Below are positions 54,301 through 61,705 of a stretch of 64,000 nucleotides of DNA, piece after piece. Source of the stretch: Bacteroidota bacterium (GTDB lineage Bacteria; Bacteroidota; Bacteroidia; B-17B0; Aurantibacillaceae). The notes below the pieces were generated by a model. It did no database searches. It was given only the letters and a program-made list of their open reading frames with translations, and was not told the origin of the DNA. The stretch spans positions 1 through 64,000 of the forward strand of contig CANFTW010000016.1 of assembly GCA_947450025.1 (NCBI GenBank). Direction: 5' to 3'. The position numbers and the translations under genes were made by a program. Position 1 is the stretch's first letter. Every line of letters starts with the position of its first letter.

Positions 54301-55614
54301 ATTGATATCCCAATTAAAAATATAGCCATTATCTGACCCTAAATTATCTGTCACCTTAATTGTCCATGCTCCATTTAAAGGGCAGCCAACCAAACTACTA
54401 AAATTTCCAGTTGGAGAATATGTTCCAGCGGCAATAGATGTCATTGGTGGCGTTCCTTGACCTGCCACTGTTGGTCCATTACATAATAAAACAGTTCCCG
54501 ACATTGCAAAACAATAATTAGCACCTACTCCAGGGCCAACAGCAGGATCATCTAAAGGTGCGCCTAAATAATTGTATGCGCCACCTGGATAATCTTTTAA
54601 ATTACAAGTTTGACCATTAGGACATATAATTTGTATGGATAAATCTCCTTGATAAGAGTGCTCCATATTTAAACAAATATTATTTATATCTGCTGCAGAT
54701 GTTACTGTTTGCGCTGAACCAAAACAATCTACAACAATAGAGGTGCTATATGACAAACCAGAACCATCTGGTAAAAATGTTGTTCCGGAAATAGGTGGCG
54801 TACAGTTAGCAACGAAAGGTGTTGGTGTTACCGAACCTATTAATGTAGCCGATTGACCCAAACAAATACTAGTCGTTGATGTTGTTGTAGCTGAAAAAGA
54901 TGGGGTTGTTGAAACTTGAACTATTTGATTAAATTTATTATTATTGATACATCCACCTTTATTGATGTTTAAATTAACCACATATACACCAGGCGCAGTA
55001 TAGGTTGTGGTTGCAGAAGCCCCTGATCCAGTTAAGCCATTATCGAAATTCCAACTGTAACTAGCTCCAGTTCCACTTCCTGAAGAAAACGTTCCACTCC
55101 CGTTAAATGTTACTGACTGACCTTGACATATTTTAATAATTCCACCTGCTGGCGCTGGTACCGAGCTATTAAATACAGAATTAATGGTTTCACAAGGCAC
55201 AACACATGAAATAGTTGCAGCCCATCCTGCATTTTGAACACTGCCATCTGATGTAAATACAAACGTTAAACAGCCTGTTGTATTTGTAGCGGTTGCTTGA
55301 ACAGTCCCTGGTCCTAATAAACCTGTATAAGTACCAAGCGTTGGAGACGATGTATTTGGACCATTATAAATAGTCAAAAAATCATAATTATTCTCAAGAT
55401 CAAAAGATGTAAATATCATTTGTAGCTTATTACCAACAAGGGAAGGGCAAAAAGTCTTGGTAAATGTTTGACTAGCTCCGTATACAGCAGCGCTTCCGCC
55501 TGAATCATAAAAAGTTCCTGCGCAAGTATTTACTGAAACATTACTCATATTATACGTTTGAGCATTAACAAAAAGGATAATTAATATAAATAGTGAAGTG
55601 TATATTTTTTTCAT
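45382..55614 (-). CDS. Giant SprB-repeat surface protein, T9SS type B cargo
   Basis: A 3410-residue secreted protein. A signal peptide (1-18) is followed by a CUB domain (22-137), a PKD domain (about 155-235), a P-domain-like region (275-440), and about 31 SprB-type repeats of about 75 residues (roughly 600-2950). Each repeat has two Cys (NATCG- and DANGC-type motifs). PKD and Ig-like domains and a C-terminal gliding_CHU_C-type sorting domain follow, with YIPNAFTPDGNDKNDIF, MDIFDRWGENVFSS, GWDGT and GVYIYKL. It should be exported through the type IX system and held on the surface, possibly as an adhesin or gliding or matrix protein. It resembles SprB without clear orthology. Confidence 0.93.
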   Translation of the reverse strand: MKKIYTSLFILIILFVNAQTYNMSNVSVNTCAGTFYDSGGSAAVYGASQTFTKTFCPSLVGNKLQMIFTSFDLENNYDFLTIYNGPNTSSPTLGTYTGLLGPGTVQATATNTTGCLTFVFTSDGSVQNAGWAATISCVVPCETINSVFNSSVPAPAGGIIKICQGQSVTFNGSGTFSSGSGTGASYSWNFDNGLTGSGASATTTYTAPGVYVVNLNINKGGCINNNKFNQIVQVSTTPSFSATTTSTTSICLGQSATLIGSVTPTPFVANCTPPISGTTFLPDGSGLSYSTSIVVDCFGSAQTVTSAADINNICLNMEHSYQGDLSIQIICPNGQTCNLKDYPGGAYNYLGAPLDDPAVGPGVGANYCFAMSGTVLLCNGPTVAGQGTPPMTSIAAGTYSPTGNFSSLVGCPLNGAWTIKVTDNLGSDNGYIFNWDINFNAAVPASQSFTPTIVAQSWSGANITSTSGNNAVITPTATGTYCYTLTAVDNFGCSYTTVRCVTVTPGPYAGVSNTLAVCNSAATSNLYALLGAGVSTTGTWTGPAPALTGGYLGTFNPAGLAAGAYNYTYTVPGSGGCPPATAVVSVTIRPNPAATLTYTNPTCGNNNGIIVINNTSFGLQTISSFASSIGAVSGQTVTGLGASLPIITLTNNYGCTYTVSATLTMSPGLTNITMTPTNATCGNNNGSFTFGSPVGGTSPYTYAINGGAFSAVSPATGLAPGTYSVTVKDVNGCVYTKTTSIVNIPGPTAITGTTTLAGCGLLNGTYNVTGVTGGTAAYTFSVDGVATSSLTSGLGAGAHTILVKDANGCTYSTTFNISSANGPTAATIVTTNASCGSSNGTSTVTSVTGGLSAYQYSFDGGAYGTTTSASGLSGGTHSVTIKDANSCTLTVTYNVINNAPPTASISSLLNISCNGASTGSLSVVPTGGTSPYTYTLTAPTQTNTTGTFTGLLAGSYSITVKDNAGCTATVTAILTQPSVVTATVSSLPVNCFGNATGTVSAGGSGGVAPYTYLWPSLGNSTLPSVGGAVAGNYTVTIKDANLCAITKTVTVTQPSLLTLTSTLTPATCGNANGSVSVTVSGGTTPYNYNWSNGNLTNVLTSVSAGTYSITVTDFNGCVLTSSVTITNIPGPTAITGTTTLAGCGLSNGTYNITGVTGGTPAYTYSVDAVATSSLTSSLAAGVHTVLVKDLNGCTFSTTFNINTANGPTSATVITTNATCGTANGTATITGVTGGLPAYQYSFDGSAFASGTTVSGLSAGTHSVTIRDANSCTLTVTYTELNNSGPTASVTNSVNILCNGANTGSFTVTPVGGTSPFTYTLTAPVVINSTGVFTGLPAGAYVVTVKDNSGCTATASVTLTQPSALTLTVSSLPANCFGTSTGTVTASGSGGVTPYNYLWPALGSSTLSSVTTAPAGTYSVTLTDANGCVITKSITVTQPSSLTLTSALTPATCGNANGSGIVTVSGGSPAYTYNWSNGGISSILTGALAGIYSLTVTDFKGCVLTRTVSVTNIPGPTAITGTTTLAGCGLSNGTYSITGVTGGTAIYSYSVDGVSTSNLTSGLAAGTHTVLVSDANGCIYSTTFIIGTTVGPSSITVNTSNASCGSANGTATVTAVTGGTPTFQYSFDGGAFAVGATTNGLLAGTHTVTVKDANSCTLTVNYNVLNNGMPTASILSTTNTSCFGGANGGLTASGSGGSGAPYTYTLTSPYQTNGIGSFSGLSAGTYTVIIKDVAGCTATTTAVISEPALLTLAPTSIQAKCFGTATGTINVVGSGGTPSYSYNINGGAYQASNSFANQFAATYAVGIKDANGCVASQTVTISQPSALSIFVSSQNANCTASNGVGSATVTGGTPIYTYTWTGNGGALPVSNGLPSGTYTVTATDMNGCVISGQAVIGVTPGGTAVISASSAVTCNGSNDGSMTASPIGGTAPYTYSWTPSAQTNATATNLSPGNYSCLITDFFGCKTTITGVMTQPSILNMVMNSNNVKCYGTSTGTVSASGTGGTSPYHYLWPTIPSTLSTVSNVPIGNYNCIVTDANGCSISQTITVTQPTSITLTSTVTSANCNQANGSATVVASGGASAAYTYTWSSGSNAASQGSLLAGTYTINVQDANNCIQVVSATIPNTAGPLISIASQTNVSCYGGSNGIATTSVTGGVAPYIYSWSNGNVSSIAPNLSSNIYTVSVTDQAGCVASTNVTITQPTPLTVGIVTSQPKCFGAINGYGIASALGGTSGYSYSWSGLGGTSSTSNLLGAGNYNLIVTDANGCTVASTMALANPPAMAASITSTNVSCFNACNATAVASSTNGIGAVGYVWIGGSNPIMAPSATGLCAGTYTLLATDQNSCTASAQVIISQPTQLVANISSTGSVTCHGGNNGFAVVSSSGGTGGYTYTWSPNGGSSSNANNLAAGGYTVSVSDANGCSTSTVTTILEPAPFATTLTTTDPKCHGLCDGTANIAYAGGAGVTTFLWLPGLQSGNSVNNLCVGPQTVSITSNGSCPTVLTFTLSEPALLTAVVSATNSNCGQSNGKACVVVSGGTSPLTYLWSNNINTLCNSNVLAGAYSFTVTDNNGCKANASGLINDITGPTVSVLTQTNVSCFGGNNGGATTLISGGTGSVTAFWSSGQTTQNVSNFSAGLHNITVTDAAGCVGTASVNITQPTQLVTAISSFTDVSCFNLSNGSATILGNGGTSPYYYSWTSSAQTSSVLVNVPANTYTGTITDANGCAASSQVVISQPQALVMSASSYSNISCFGGTNGLISTAVQGGTPGYNYVWTPAQAGNNGVLIGLVAGNYALTVTDSKTCSINANFTILEPSVLISSYTSVPAKCGVSNGSATVTVGGGTPTYTLNWNTAPTQQGMVATNMAPGNNWQCVITDLNGCSITQTVSVADAPSPILSAPVVTQPSCFGLSNGDITVNYTSGTAPYTVVWSNPISQTVTTSALTQSISGVAQGVYTATLTDSYGCATSQQIVVTQPGLLLLLVSPDPTICYGQTTQLTASGQSGSPAYSYTWSPNPFTGGGPQTVNPTVTTTYTVSVSDTRGCSPSPKIITVNVTPQLSVIGNSITLCHGAAGLLTPTITSPGNGGPYNYIWNPTAANTSSLMYVGNAPSGLTTNTISLIVSDGCTMPNGATVFTVVTNPLPTVTFTANTLEACAPANIDFLATPGSVGNYSYTWYYEDKDMMGTTNPVTYNFATADSVTVKLVITNTTTGCSNSEIKTNYIIINKQPIASFYANPPVASILDPNINFVNTSQGAVSYFWDFGDLSAANGSNNSSATNPSHYYNNVGVYSVHLIATSIKGCRDTAMVAVEITPDFALYIPNAFTPDGNDKNDIFQPMGIGIDEENYRMDIFDRWGENVFSSNNFRRGWDGTLKGGSKLAPQGVYIYKLSVYDLRGNKHPYVGHVTVIRQNQ
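49921..53375 (-). repeat. Higher-order repeat, 1152 bp (384 residues), within the giant gene
   Basis: The module beginning PGPTAITGTTTLAGCG recurs with matching positions at 53375, 52223 and 51071, exactly 1152 bases apart each time. Each unit contains five SprB repeats of 74-79 residues. Two units are intact, and a third, more divergent unit runs to about 49918 and is about 1158 bases. The exact in-frame period indicates recent tandem duplication of whole five-repeat blocks. Confidence 0.85.
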
Positions 55615-55618
55615 TTGA

Positions 55619-56029
55619 TTAATTCTTATTTATTACTTGAGGCTCAATAACTATTAGATAATTGGTATTATCTACTCGATATACCATTGGTGTTTTTGGT
55701 AAAAAAATCAAATTGTACTTTAAAGGATTAAAATTTAATGGATCAAACACAATATCTCTTGTGAGACTTGAGTTATATTTATTAAGGAGAGCTATCTCCG
55801 AAAGCTTAATAAATTTTTCGTCTAACGAAAATGCAGATTCAATAATCGATATACGATTATCAAGTAAATCATTAAATAAAACTAATTGATCAGGGTTGTT
55901 TAAAACAAGTTCTTGAGTTTTATCTCCATAAATTTCTTGAATTTTTGGATTTACTTGTTGACTAAATAGGCTATTACTGCACAATGCAAAAAGCATGGCA
56001 ATAAAAATACCTTGGCACGTATTTTTCAT
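55619..56029 (-). CDS. Small secreted protein coupled to the giant adhesin
   Basis: A 136-residue protein with a signal peptide (1-24, ending NSLFSQ). The mature part has IYGDKTQELVLNNPDQL, NDLLDNRISIIE, TRDIVFDPLNFNPLKYN and a C-terminal YRVDNTNYLIVIEPQ. It has no Cys in the mature part and no TM. It ends four bases before the start of the giant gene, so the two are surely co-transcribed. I recall similar small proteins next to type B T9SS adhesins but cannot name a family. It may be a dedicated secretion or assembly partner. That is inference from position. Confidence 0.75.
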   Translation of the reverse strand: MKNTCQGIFIAMLFALCSNSLFSQQVNPKIQEIYGDKTQELVLNNPDQLVLFNDLLDNRISIIESAFSLDEKFIKLSEIALLNKYNSSLTRDIVFDPLNFNPLKYNLIFLPKTPMVYRVDNTNYLIVIEPQVINKN

Positions 56030-56458
56030 AGTAATGGTTTAACACGATAAAATTAACGCTTTGTGCCAATTTTTAATAATTATTTAATAATTAGATAAGG
56101 TGATTCACTCGCTCAAAGCAAAAATCGCTTAGACGAAAACATTAAAAAAACGAGGATTTAATGGAATAAAGTAGTTATTTAATAACCGTGCGACCTAAAG
56201 TTTTATTGACACGCTTTTTTTGGTTTTCAAGAAGAATTAAAAACTCATAAATGTTCTTGTTCTTAAAAGAGGCTGATTGAATTAATTATATATGTTCTTT
56301 AAAAAGGCAACTAGTGCTTATTTAAGACTTTTTTATTTTCAACTCATTGAATTATGTTTTTTCTAGAATAGTAAATGTTTTTTGGAATGCTTATTAATTT
56401 GAGGTTAATACAAATTATTTAACTATTTTAAACATTAAATCAATCTTAAATAAAAAAT
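56030..56458. other. 429-base intergenic gap between the two giant gene units
   Basis: This stretch holds the dnaG 3'-end remnant at 56175-56305 and otherwise AT-rich sequence. I see no intact gene, tRNA, clear terminator or promoter with both boxes in it. The part 56306-56458 lies just downstream of the 1535-residue adhesin gene's stop codon. Confidence 0.7.
56175..56305 (-). pseudogene. Remnant of the 3' end of dnaG
   Basis: On the minus strand this encodes KNIYEFLILLENQKKRVN and TLGRTVIK before a stop, matching the C-terminus of the intact dnaG (NVYEFVILLENQKKRVN, ILGRTIIK). By eye about 80 of the 93 stop-proximal bases are identical, including a 37-base exact run (56201-56237, 61732-61768). 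A three-base deletion and an in-frame stop follow upstream, so it is not functional. It lies 5531 bases from the intact gene in the same orientation and brackets the 1535-residue adhesin and its small partner. Confidence 0.88.
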
Positions 56459-59400
56459 TTAATCATTATCTCTAATTACTGTTAAGTGGCCAACAAAAGG
56501 ATGTTTTCCACCCAGTAAATCTCTTACGAAAATCTTATATGTATAAACACCTTGAGGCGCTAACTTGGAATTTCCCTTTACAGTTCCATCCCAACCCTTT
56601 CTGAAATTACTACTTGAAAAAATATTTTCGCCCCATCTATCAAATATATCCATACGAAAACTATCTTCATCAATACCAACTCCTAAAGGCTGAAAAATAT
56701 CGTTTAATCCATTTCCATCAGGTGTAAATGTATTTGGAATATATAATGCAAAATCAGGAATAACTTCAATCACTATGTCTGCTGTGTCCTTACACCCTCT
56801 ATCAGAAGTAGCTATCAGATGAACAGTATAAGTGCCAGCATTGCTATATAAATAACTTGGATTTACTGCTACTGAATTATTTAAGCCATTTTGAGCATTA
56901 GGGTCTCCAAAATCCCAATTATAGCTATTTGCTCCCTGAGATGTATTTATAAAACTGATATTTGATTCATAAATAGTTGTTTTAGAAGGATTGGCATAGA
57001 AAGAGGCAATTGGTAAAGGATATACTTGAATATAATTTGGTTTGATAATATTGCTTAAACACCCTGTTGATGGATTGGTAACATTTAATGATACTTGATA
57101 ATATCCGGTATCAGTGAGTGTTACTATTTGAGGATTACCTGTTAATCCAAATTCTATCCACGAAAAAGTATCATTAATTCCATCAGAAGTAGCTGTTAAC
57201 GTTACCGTTAATGGTGCGCATCCTGCTCTAGGTATTGCAGTAAAATCTATAACAGGATTTGGATTTACATTTATGGTAAATACTGCTTGTCCTAATAGAA
57301 TTGAGCAATGATCATCTATAGTTACAGAATATTGATTTGGCCCTGTTATTGTTGCTATAACCGATATACTACTTGTAGTCGCTGAAGTTGTAGTTATTCC
57401 ATTGCTCCAAATAAAATCATAAAGCACTCCACTACTCTGACTCACAATATTTGGAGTTAGAACAACCGTTTCTCCTTCACATTTTGTTAACGAAAAACCA
57501 TTAACTGTATACTGAGAGGCTGAAACATTTACTACTACAGTCTGAATTGCAACACAACCTTGTCCATCGGTTATTGTAGCAATCCAGTTATTACCTGAAG
57601 GCATATTAACTGCAGTTGTACCAGTTGGGCTACCCGGTAAATTATTCCAAGTAACACTATAAGATGGTGTACCTCCTGTTATATTAATAGTAGCGCTACC
57701 ATTAGCACTTCCGCAGGAAGCAGGAGTAGAAGTGTATGTTGTTGTCAAAACACTGGGTTGATGTATCGTAAAACTTGTAGTTATAGAACAATTATTTACA
57801 TCCGTTACCGTTAAACTATATAAACCTGCTGCTAAATTATTCAGTATGCCACTATTAGTTGCTTGCGCGGGAGACCACACGTATGTATATAATGGAGAAC
57901 CGCCTTGAACAGTTGTTGATATTTGCCCATTAATGCCTCCAAAACAAGATACATCAGTAAAACTTGAAGAAGCAATAACCAACTGCGGTGGTTGAACAAT
58001 ATTTACAGATGCAGAGGCGATACAACCAGCTGCATCTGCAACAGATATATTATATATTCCTGAAGACAATCCACTAAAGACTCCGATTGTATTTGTTTGA
58101 ATAGATGAAACTATTGAATAGGTATATGGTGCACCTGCGCCTCCTGTTGGAATCGCCACAGTAAATGAACCATTAGCTAATCCAAAACATGTAACGTTTG
58201 AAAAACTGGTGATAGATGTTGTAGGACTTCCTAAACTAATTACATTATAGGTTACTGATAATGTACAAGTGTTTACATCTTTAATAATAACGGTATGTGA
58301 ACCTGCCGCTAAACTGGATGTATTAGCACTTGTTGTGTATGTTCCGCCATCATAAGAATAACTATATGTTGGTACACCACCTGTTACAATTGAAACAGTT
58401 GCTGTTGCATTTGATGTACCACAGCTAGCTGTTGATGCATTTACTGTTGCTGATGTAATACCAGCTGTTAATCCTACACTAAAAGTTGAAGAAAATGAAC
58501 ATCCATTTGCATCTGTTACTGATATAGAATGTGTTCCGGTTGCTAAACTTCCAAAAGTTGATGAAGTAGTTAATGCACCTCCATTTAGAGAATAACTATA
58601 TGTTGGAGTTCCTCCTGTTACACCCGTTACAGTGTATGAGCCAGTAGCGCCCGCACATGAAGCAGGACTTGCTGTTCCAGCAATGGAAGTTGGTCCAGTT
58701 ACGTTTACAATAGATGTCGTTTTTGTAAGTATGCAACCGTTAGCATCTTTAATAGTTACTGAATAAGTTCCAGGAGCTAATCCTGTTGTTGGTGAAGTTG
58801 CTGAAAATGCACCACCATTTATTGAATAACTATATGTTGGAGTTCCACCAACGGGTGAACCAAATGTAAAGCTACCGTTATTGTTTCCGCAAGTTGCATT
58901 TGTTGGAACAAGAGTAATACTAGTTGGTATAGGGGTCATTGTTAATGTAGTTGAAACAGTGAACGTACATCCTGAACTATTTGTTAAAGTGATTACTGGA
59001 GTTCCAGCTGCTAAACCTGTTACCGTTTGACCAGAAACAGAACCTAAACTACTTGCAAAAGAAGAAATAGTTTGCGCGCAACAAGATGTATTATTTATAA
59101 ATATTTGTCCGTTAGCATTTCCACAAGTTGGATTAGTAGCAGTTAAGGTTGCCAAAGGATTTGGATTTACTATTACGACATCTGTTGTTGTATTTACACA
59201 AACTCCGCTAGTTACCGTATGTGAAACGGTATATGTGCCTGGGGCTGTAAAACTTGCTCCAACATAATTTGTTTGTGTACTAGTAGCAGGAGACCCAATT
59301 GTTGGATTAAAACTATATGAATGAGCAGCAATAGCAGTTCCTGTGTTATTAAAACTAAAGCTATTTCCAACTAAACATTGCGTAGTTGCACCAGTAAAAG

Positions 59401-61066
59401 TAGAAGTAACTGTACCTGTTTGAATAATAGAAACTGTTTTTGTAATGATACAGCCTTTTGAATCTGAAGCGCTTAATGAATAAGTTCCTATGTTTAAACC
59501 ATTAGGGTTTTGAACGTTTGAACTAAAGGCGGGCGAACTAGTCCAGGTATAAGTATATGCGGGAGTTCCTCCAGCCAAAACTGTTGTTATAGAACCTAAA
59601 GTACTACAACTACTATTAATCGGCGTTACCGTTGCCGTTAAAGAACTTGGCTGTGTAACTGACATTGTAACCGTTTTGCTACAAAAATTTTTATCAACTA
59701 GAGTTAAAGTATAAGTTCCAATAGGTAAACTAGAGATGCTATTCGTAAGCCCTGTAACAACGGTATTAGTAGCGATAATACCACTAGGCCCTGTCCATGT
59801 AAAAACATAAGGCGCCTGAGATCCAGCGGCGCCAATAACCGCAGATGCTGTTATTGATCCATCAGAGCCCCCGAAACAGCTTGTTGGCGAAACTGTATAA
59901 GTTGGTGGGCAACACGCTAAAATAGCGTTAAAAGTTGTATTTGGATCACCTGCGCATCCTGCCGTAGCATAACCTCCACTTTCTCCATCACCACTGGTTC
60001 CAACTGTTACATTAAGATTATCTCCAGGATTACAAGTATTATTAACAGTCACTGAAAAACAAAATTTCCATTGGTTTGCAGGTACAGTAATTACTGCTCC
60101 TGAACTACTATAACCATCGCCAAAGTTATTTCCTGGATTACCATCGTTAATTGAACCACAACTTACAAACTGAGTTCCTGCAGCATTAGTATTATATGTT
60201 CCGTTAAAATAAAATCCAGGAGGCCAAGCTGTTGGTCCAATATTACTAGTTATGCCTGCTGGGTAATAACTCCATGTTCCACAAGATGAAGGGCAATTTA
60301 CTGAAGCAGGATTATTGTAGAAAGTAGTAGATAAGTATGGCGAAGGGGGAGTTGCTACAAGACTTCCTGCGTTCCAGCCTGGACCTAAACTTACTTGCAC
60401 ACCATGAAGCCAATTATTAGCTACTTGTGTCCATTTATCAATATGATAACAAAAATTAACTGTTTGGCCAGGATTATAGGACCCATTTAAGGGCAAAGGA
60501 TTTACGGTTAAACTTCCTGCATTTAAACAATCACTACAATCCTGATAAGCGTTTACAGCTAAATTGAATGTGCCACTTTGGCCCGTGTTACCGCTTATTT
60601 GTATATAATAAACATTGCCTGGCAAAAAACCAGACGAAATATTTAATGTTGCCGAGCCTCCTGAACCCACAATACAACCAACTCCGGTTAATCCAGAGCA
60701 CCCATTAACTCCTGCGGCTCCAGCATTCCATAAAGCAATATTTGGATTTGCTAACGCTGCGCCACCTCCAGAAACCACAATATTTATAGCTAAACCATTA
60801 GTTGGCATAGTAAATTTATACCACACACTATTTGCTGGTGAAGCCATACCACATCCCGCTAGAGAAACATAAGGATTTTCCGCGGTTGCTGCTACATTTG
60901 TTGTTCCTAAATTGGTGATTAATCCGTTTTTTATACCTGAACCACAAGCGCCCGGATTACCCAATGTCCCTAAATTAATAGCTCCTGAACAATCATCATT
61001 TGCTGGTTGTGCAAATAAACTAATTATTGAAATAGATAATATTAATGTTAAAATTACTTTTTTCAT
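56459..61066 (-). CDS. Giant SprB-repeat surface protein, paralogue, T9SS type B cargo
   Basis: A 1535-residue secreted protein. A signal peptide (1-19) is followed by a beta-sandwich N-terminal domain (about 20-180, with SVWYKFTMPTNG and NVYYIQISGNTGQSGTF) and a second Cys-rich region (180-385). About nine SprB-type repeats follow (390-1180), then PKD-like domains (with YNWDFGDPNAQNG) and a type B sorting domain with YIPNTFTPDGNGLNDIF and MDIFDRWGENIFSS. The C-terminal 100 residues and several repeats are very close to the 3410-residue protein, so they are paralogues. Likely a surface adhesin exported by the type IX system. Confidence 0.92.
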   Translation of the reverse strand: MKKVILTLILSISIISLFAQPANDDCSGAINLGTLGNPGACGSGIKNGLITNLGTTNVAATAENPYVSLAGCGMASPANSVWYKFTMPTNGLAINIVVSGGGAALANPNIALWNAGAAGVNGCSGLTGVGCIVGSGGSATLNISSGFLPGNVYYIQISGNTGQSGTFNLAVNAYQDCSDCLNAGSLTVNPLPLNGSYNPGQTVNFCYHIDKWTQVANNWLHGVQVSLGPGWNAGSLVATPPSPYLSTTFYNNPASVNCPSSCGTWSYYPAGITSNIGPTAWPPGFYFNGTYNTNAAGTQFVSCGSINDGNPGNNFGDGYSSSGAVITVPANQWKFCFSVTVNNTCNPGDNLNVTVGTSGDGESGGYATAGCAGDPNTTFNAILACCPPTYTVSPTSCFGGSDGSITASAVIGAAGSQAPYVFTWTGPSGIIATNTVVTGLTNSISSLPIGTYTLTLVDKNFCSKTVTMSVTQPSSLTATVTPINSSCSTLGSITTVLAGGTPAYTYTWTSSPAFSSNVQNPNGLNIGTYSLSASDSKGCIITKTVSIIQTGTVTSTFTGATTQCLVGNSFSFNNTGTAIAAHSYSFNPTIGSPATSTQTNYVGASFTAPGTYTVSHTVTSGVCVNTTTDVVIVNPNPLATLTATNPTCGNANGQIFINNTSCCAQTISSFASSLGSVSGQTVTGLAAGTPVITLTNSSGCTFTVSTTLTMTPIPTSITLVPTNATCGNNNGSFTFGSPVGGTPTYSYSINGGAFSATSPTTGLAPGTYSVTIKDANGCILTKTTSIVNVTGPTSIAGTASPASCAGATGSYTVTGVTGGTPTYSYSLNGGALTTSSTFGSLATGTHSISVTDANGCSFSSTFSVGLTAGITSATVNASTASCGTSNATATVSIVTGGVPTYSYSYDGGTYTTSANTSSLAAGSHTVIIKDVNTCTLSVTYNVISLGSPTTSITSFSNVTCFGLANGSFTVAIPTGGAGAPYTYSIVSSIQTNTIGVFSGLSSGIYNISVADAAGCIASASVNIVQPPQLVIASSSFTDVSCFGGINGQISTTVQGGSPLYTYVWSPAQATNSGILNNLAAGLYSLTVTDVNNCSITTSFTIHQPSVLTTTYTSTPASCGSANGSATINITGGTPSYSVTWNNLPGSPTGTTAVNMPSGNNWIATITDGQGCVAIQTVVVNVSASQYTVNGFSLTKCEGETVVLTPNIVSQSSGVLYDFIWSNGITTTSATTSSISVIATITGPNQYSVTIDDHCSILLGQAVFTINVNPNPVIDFTAIPRAGCAPLTVTLTATSDGINDTFSWIEFGLTGNPQIVTLTDTGYYQVSLNVTNPSTGCLSNIIKPNYIQVYPLPIASFYANPSKTTIYESNISFINTSQGANSYNWDFGDPNAQNGLNNSVAVNPSYLYSNAGTYTVHLIATSDRGCKDTADIVIEVIPDFALYIPNTFTPDGNGLNDIFQPLGVGIDEDSFRMDIFDRWGENIFSSSNFRKGWDGTVKGNSKLAPQGVYTYKIFVRDLLGGKHPFVGHLTVIRDND

Positions 61067-61082
61067 AGAAAATAAATTCCGG

Positions 61083-61460
61083 TTAATATTTATAAGACGG
61101 ATTTCTTGGTGTTTCAGCTCCTAACTGACCATTTGAATAAATAGTGAATATTGGTAAAATGTAGTCTTTTGGGAAAGAATCTTTATAATTATTTACTTCA
61201 ATACTAATCCCTTTTAAAAATAAAGACTTTGCTGAATACATAACACATTCAAAGCCATCTTTAAACTTCAAAACAACATCTGATTCTTTCAAACGATAGG
61301 TTTCCATAGAGGCAGCTAAGATACTATTCTCATAAAATGATGTCTTTGATTTATCGAAATCTCCTTGAAGAACAAAACTATTTGGCAAAGTTTTGAGTTG
61401 ACAAAATACGTTACCCTTAAAAACTAAAAAAAAATAAATAATCCATTTCGCTTTTTTCAT
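61083..61460 (-). CDS. Small secreted protein upstream of the second giant gene
   Basis: I chose the ATG at 61460, which begins a signal peptide (MKKAKWIIYFFLVFKGNVFC, cleavage near CQLKT). The upstream in-frame extension is not typical. The mature part (about 105 residues) is mixed beta/alpha with no known domain and ends in TPRNPSYKY. It stops 16 bases before the giant gene start, so co-transcription is likely. It is not visibly similar to the small protein of the other unit, though both occupy the same position. Confidence 0.7.
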   Translation of the reverse strand: MKKAKWIIYFFLVFKGNVFCQLKTLPNSFVLQGDFDKSKTSFYENSILAASMETYRLKESDVVLKFKDGFECVMYSAKSLFLKGISIEVNNYKDSFPKDYILPIFTIYSNGQLGAETPRNPSYKY

Positions 61461-61705
61461 AATAATTTGAAATAATTTACATATATCAAATATAAGATAA
61501 TTATAAAAAATCGATTGCTTTTTTAATAACCAAGAATACGTGTGCACTCATTAATAAACCTAGATCATCTTAATTCTTTAGATTATTATAGAATTTTTAT
61601 ATAACACACAAATAGTGAAGTTAGATAAAAACTGCCACAAAGTAGATTAAAAGTATAAAAATGAAGAACCTACCGTACAATCGAATAAGAAATTTGAACC
61701 AAGTG

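Noticed and set aside
45382-55614. The giant gene as the gliding adhesin SprB itself
   Set aside because: It has SprB-type repeats and a type B sorting domain, but the N-terminal CUB and P-domain-like parts and the missing sprC/sprD/sprF neighbours argue against orthology.
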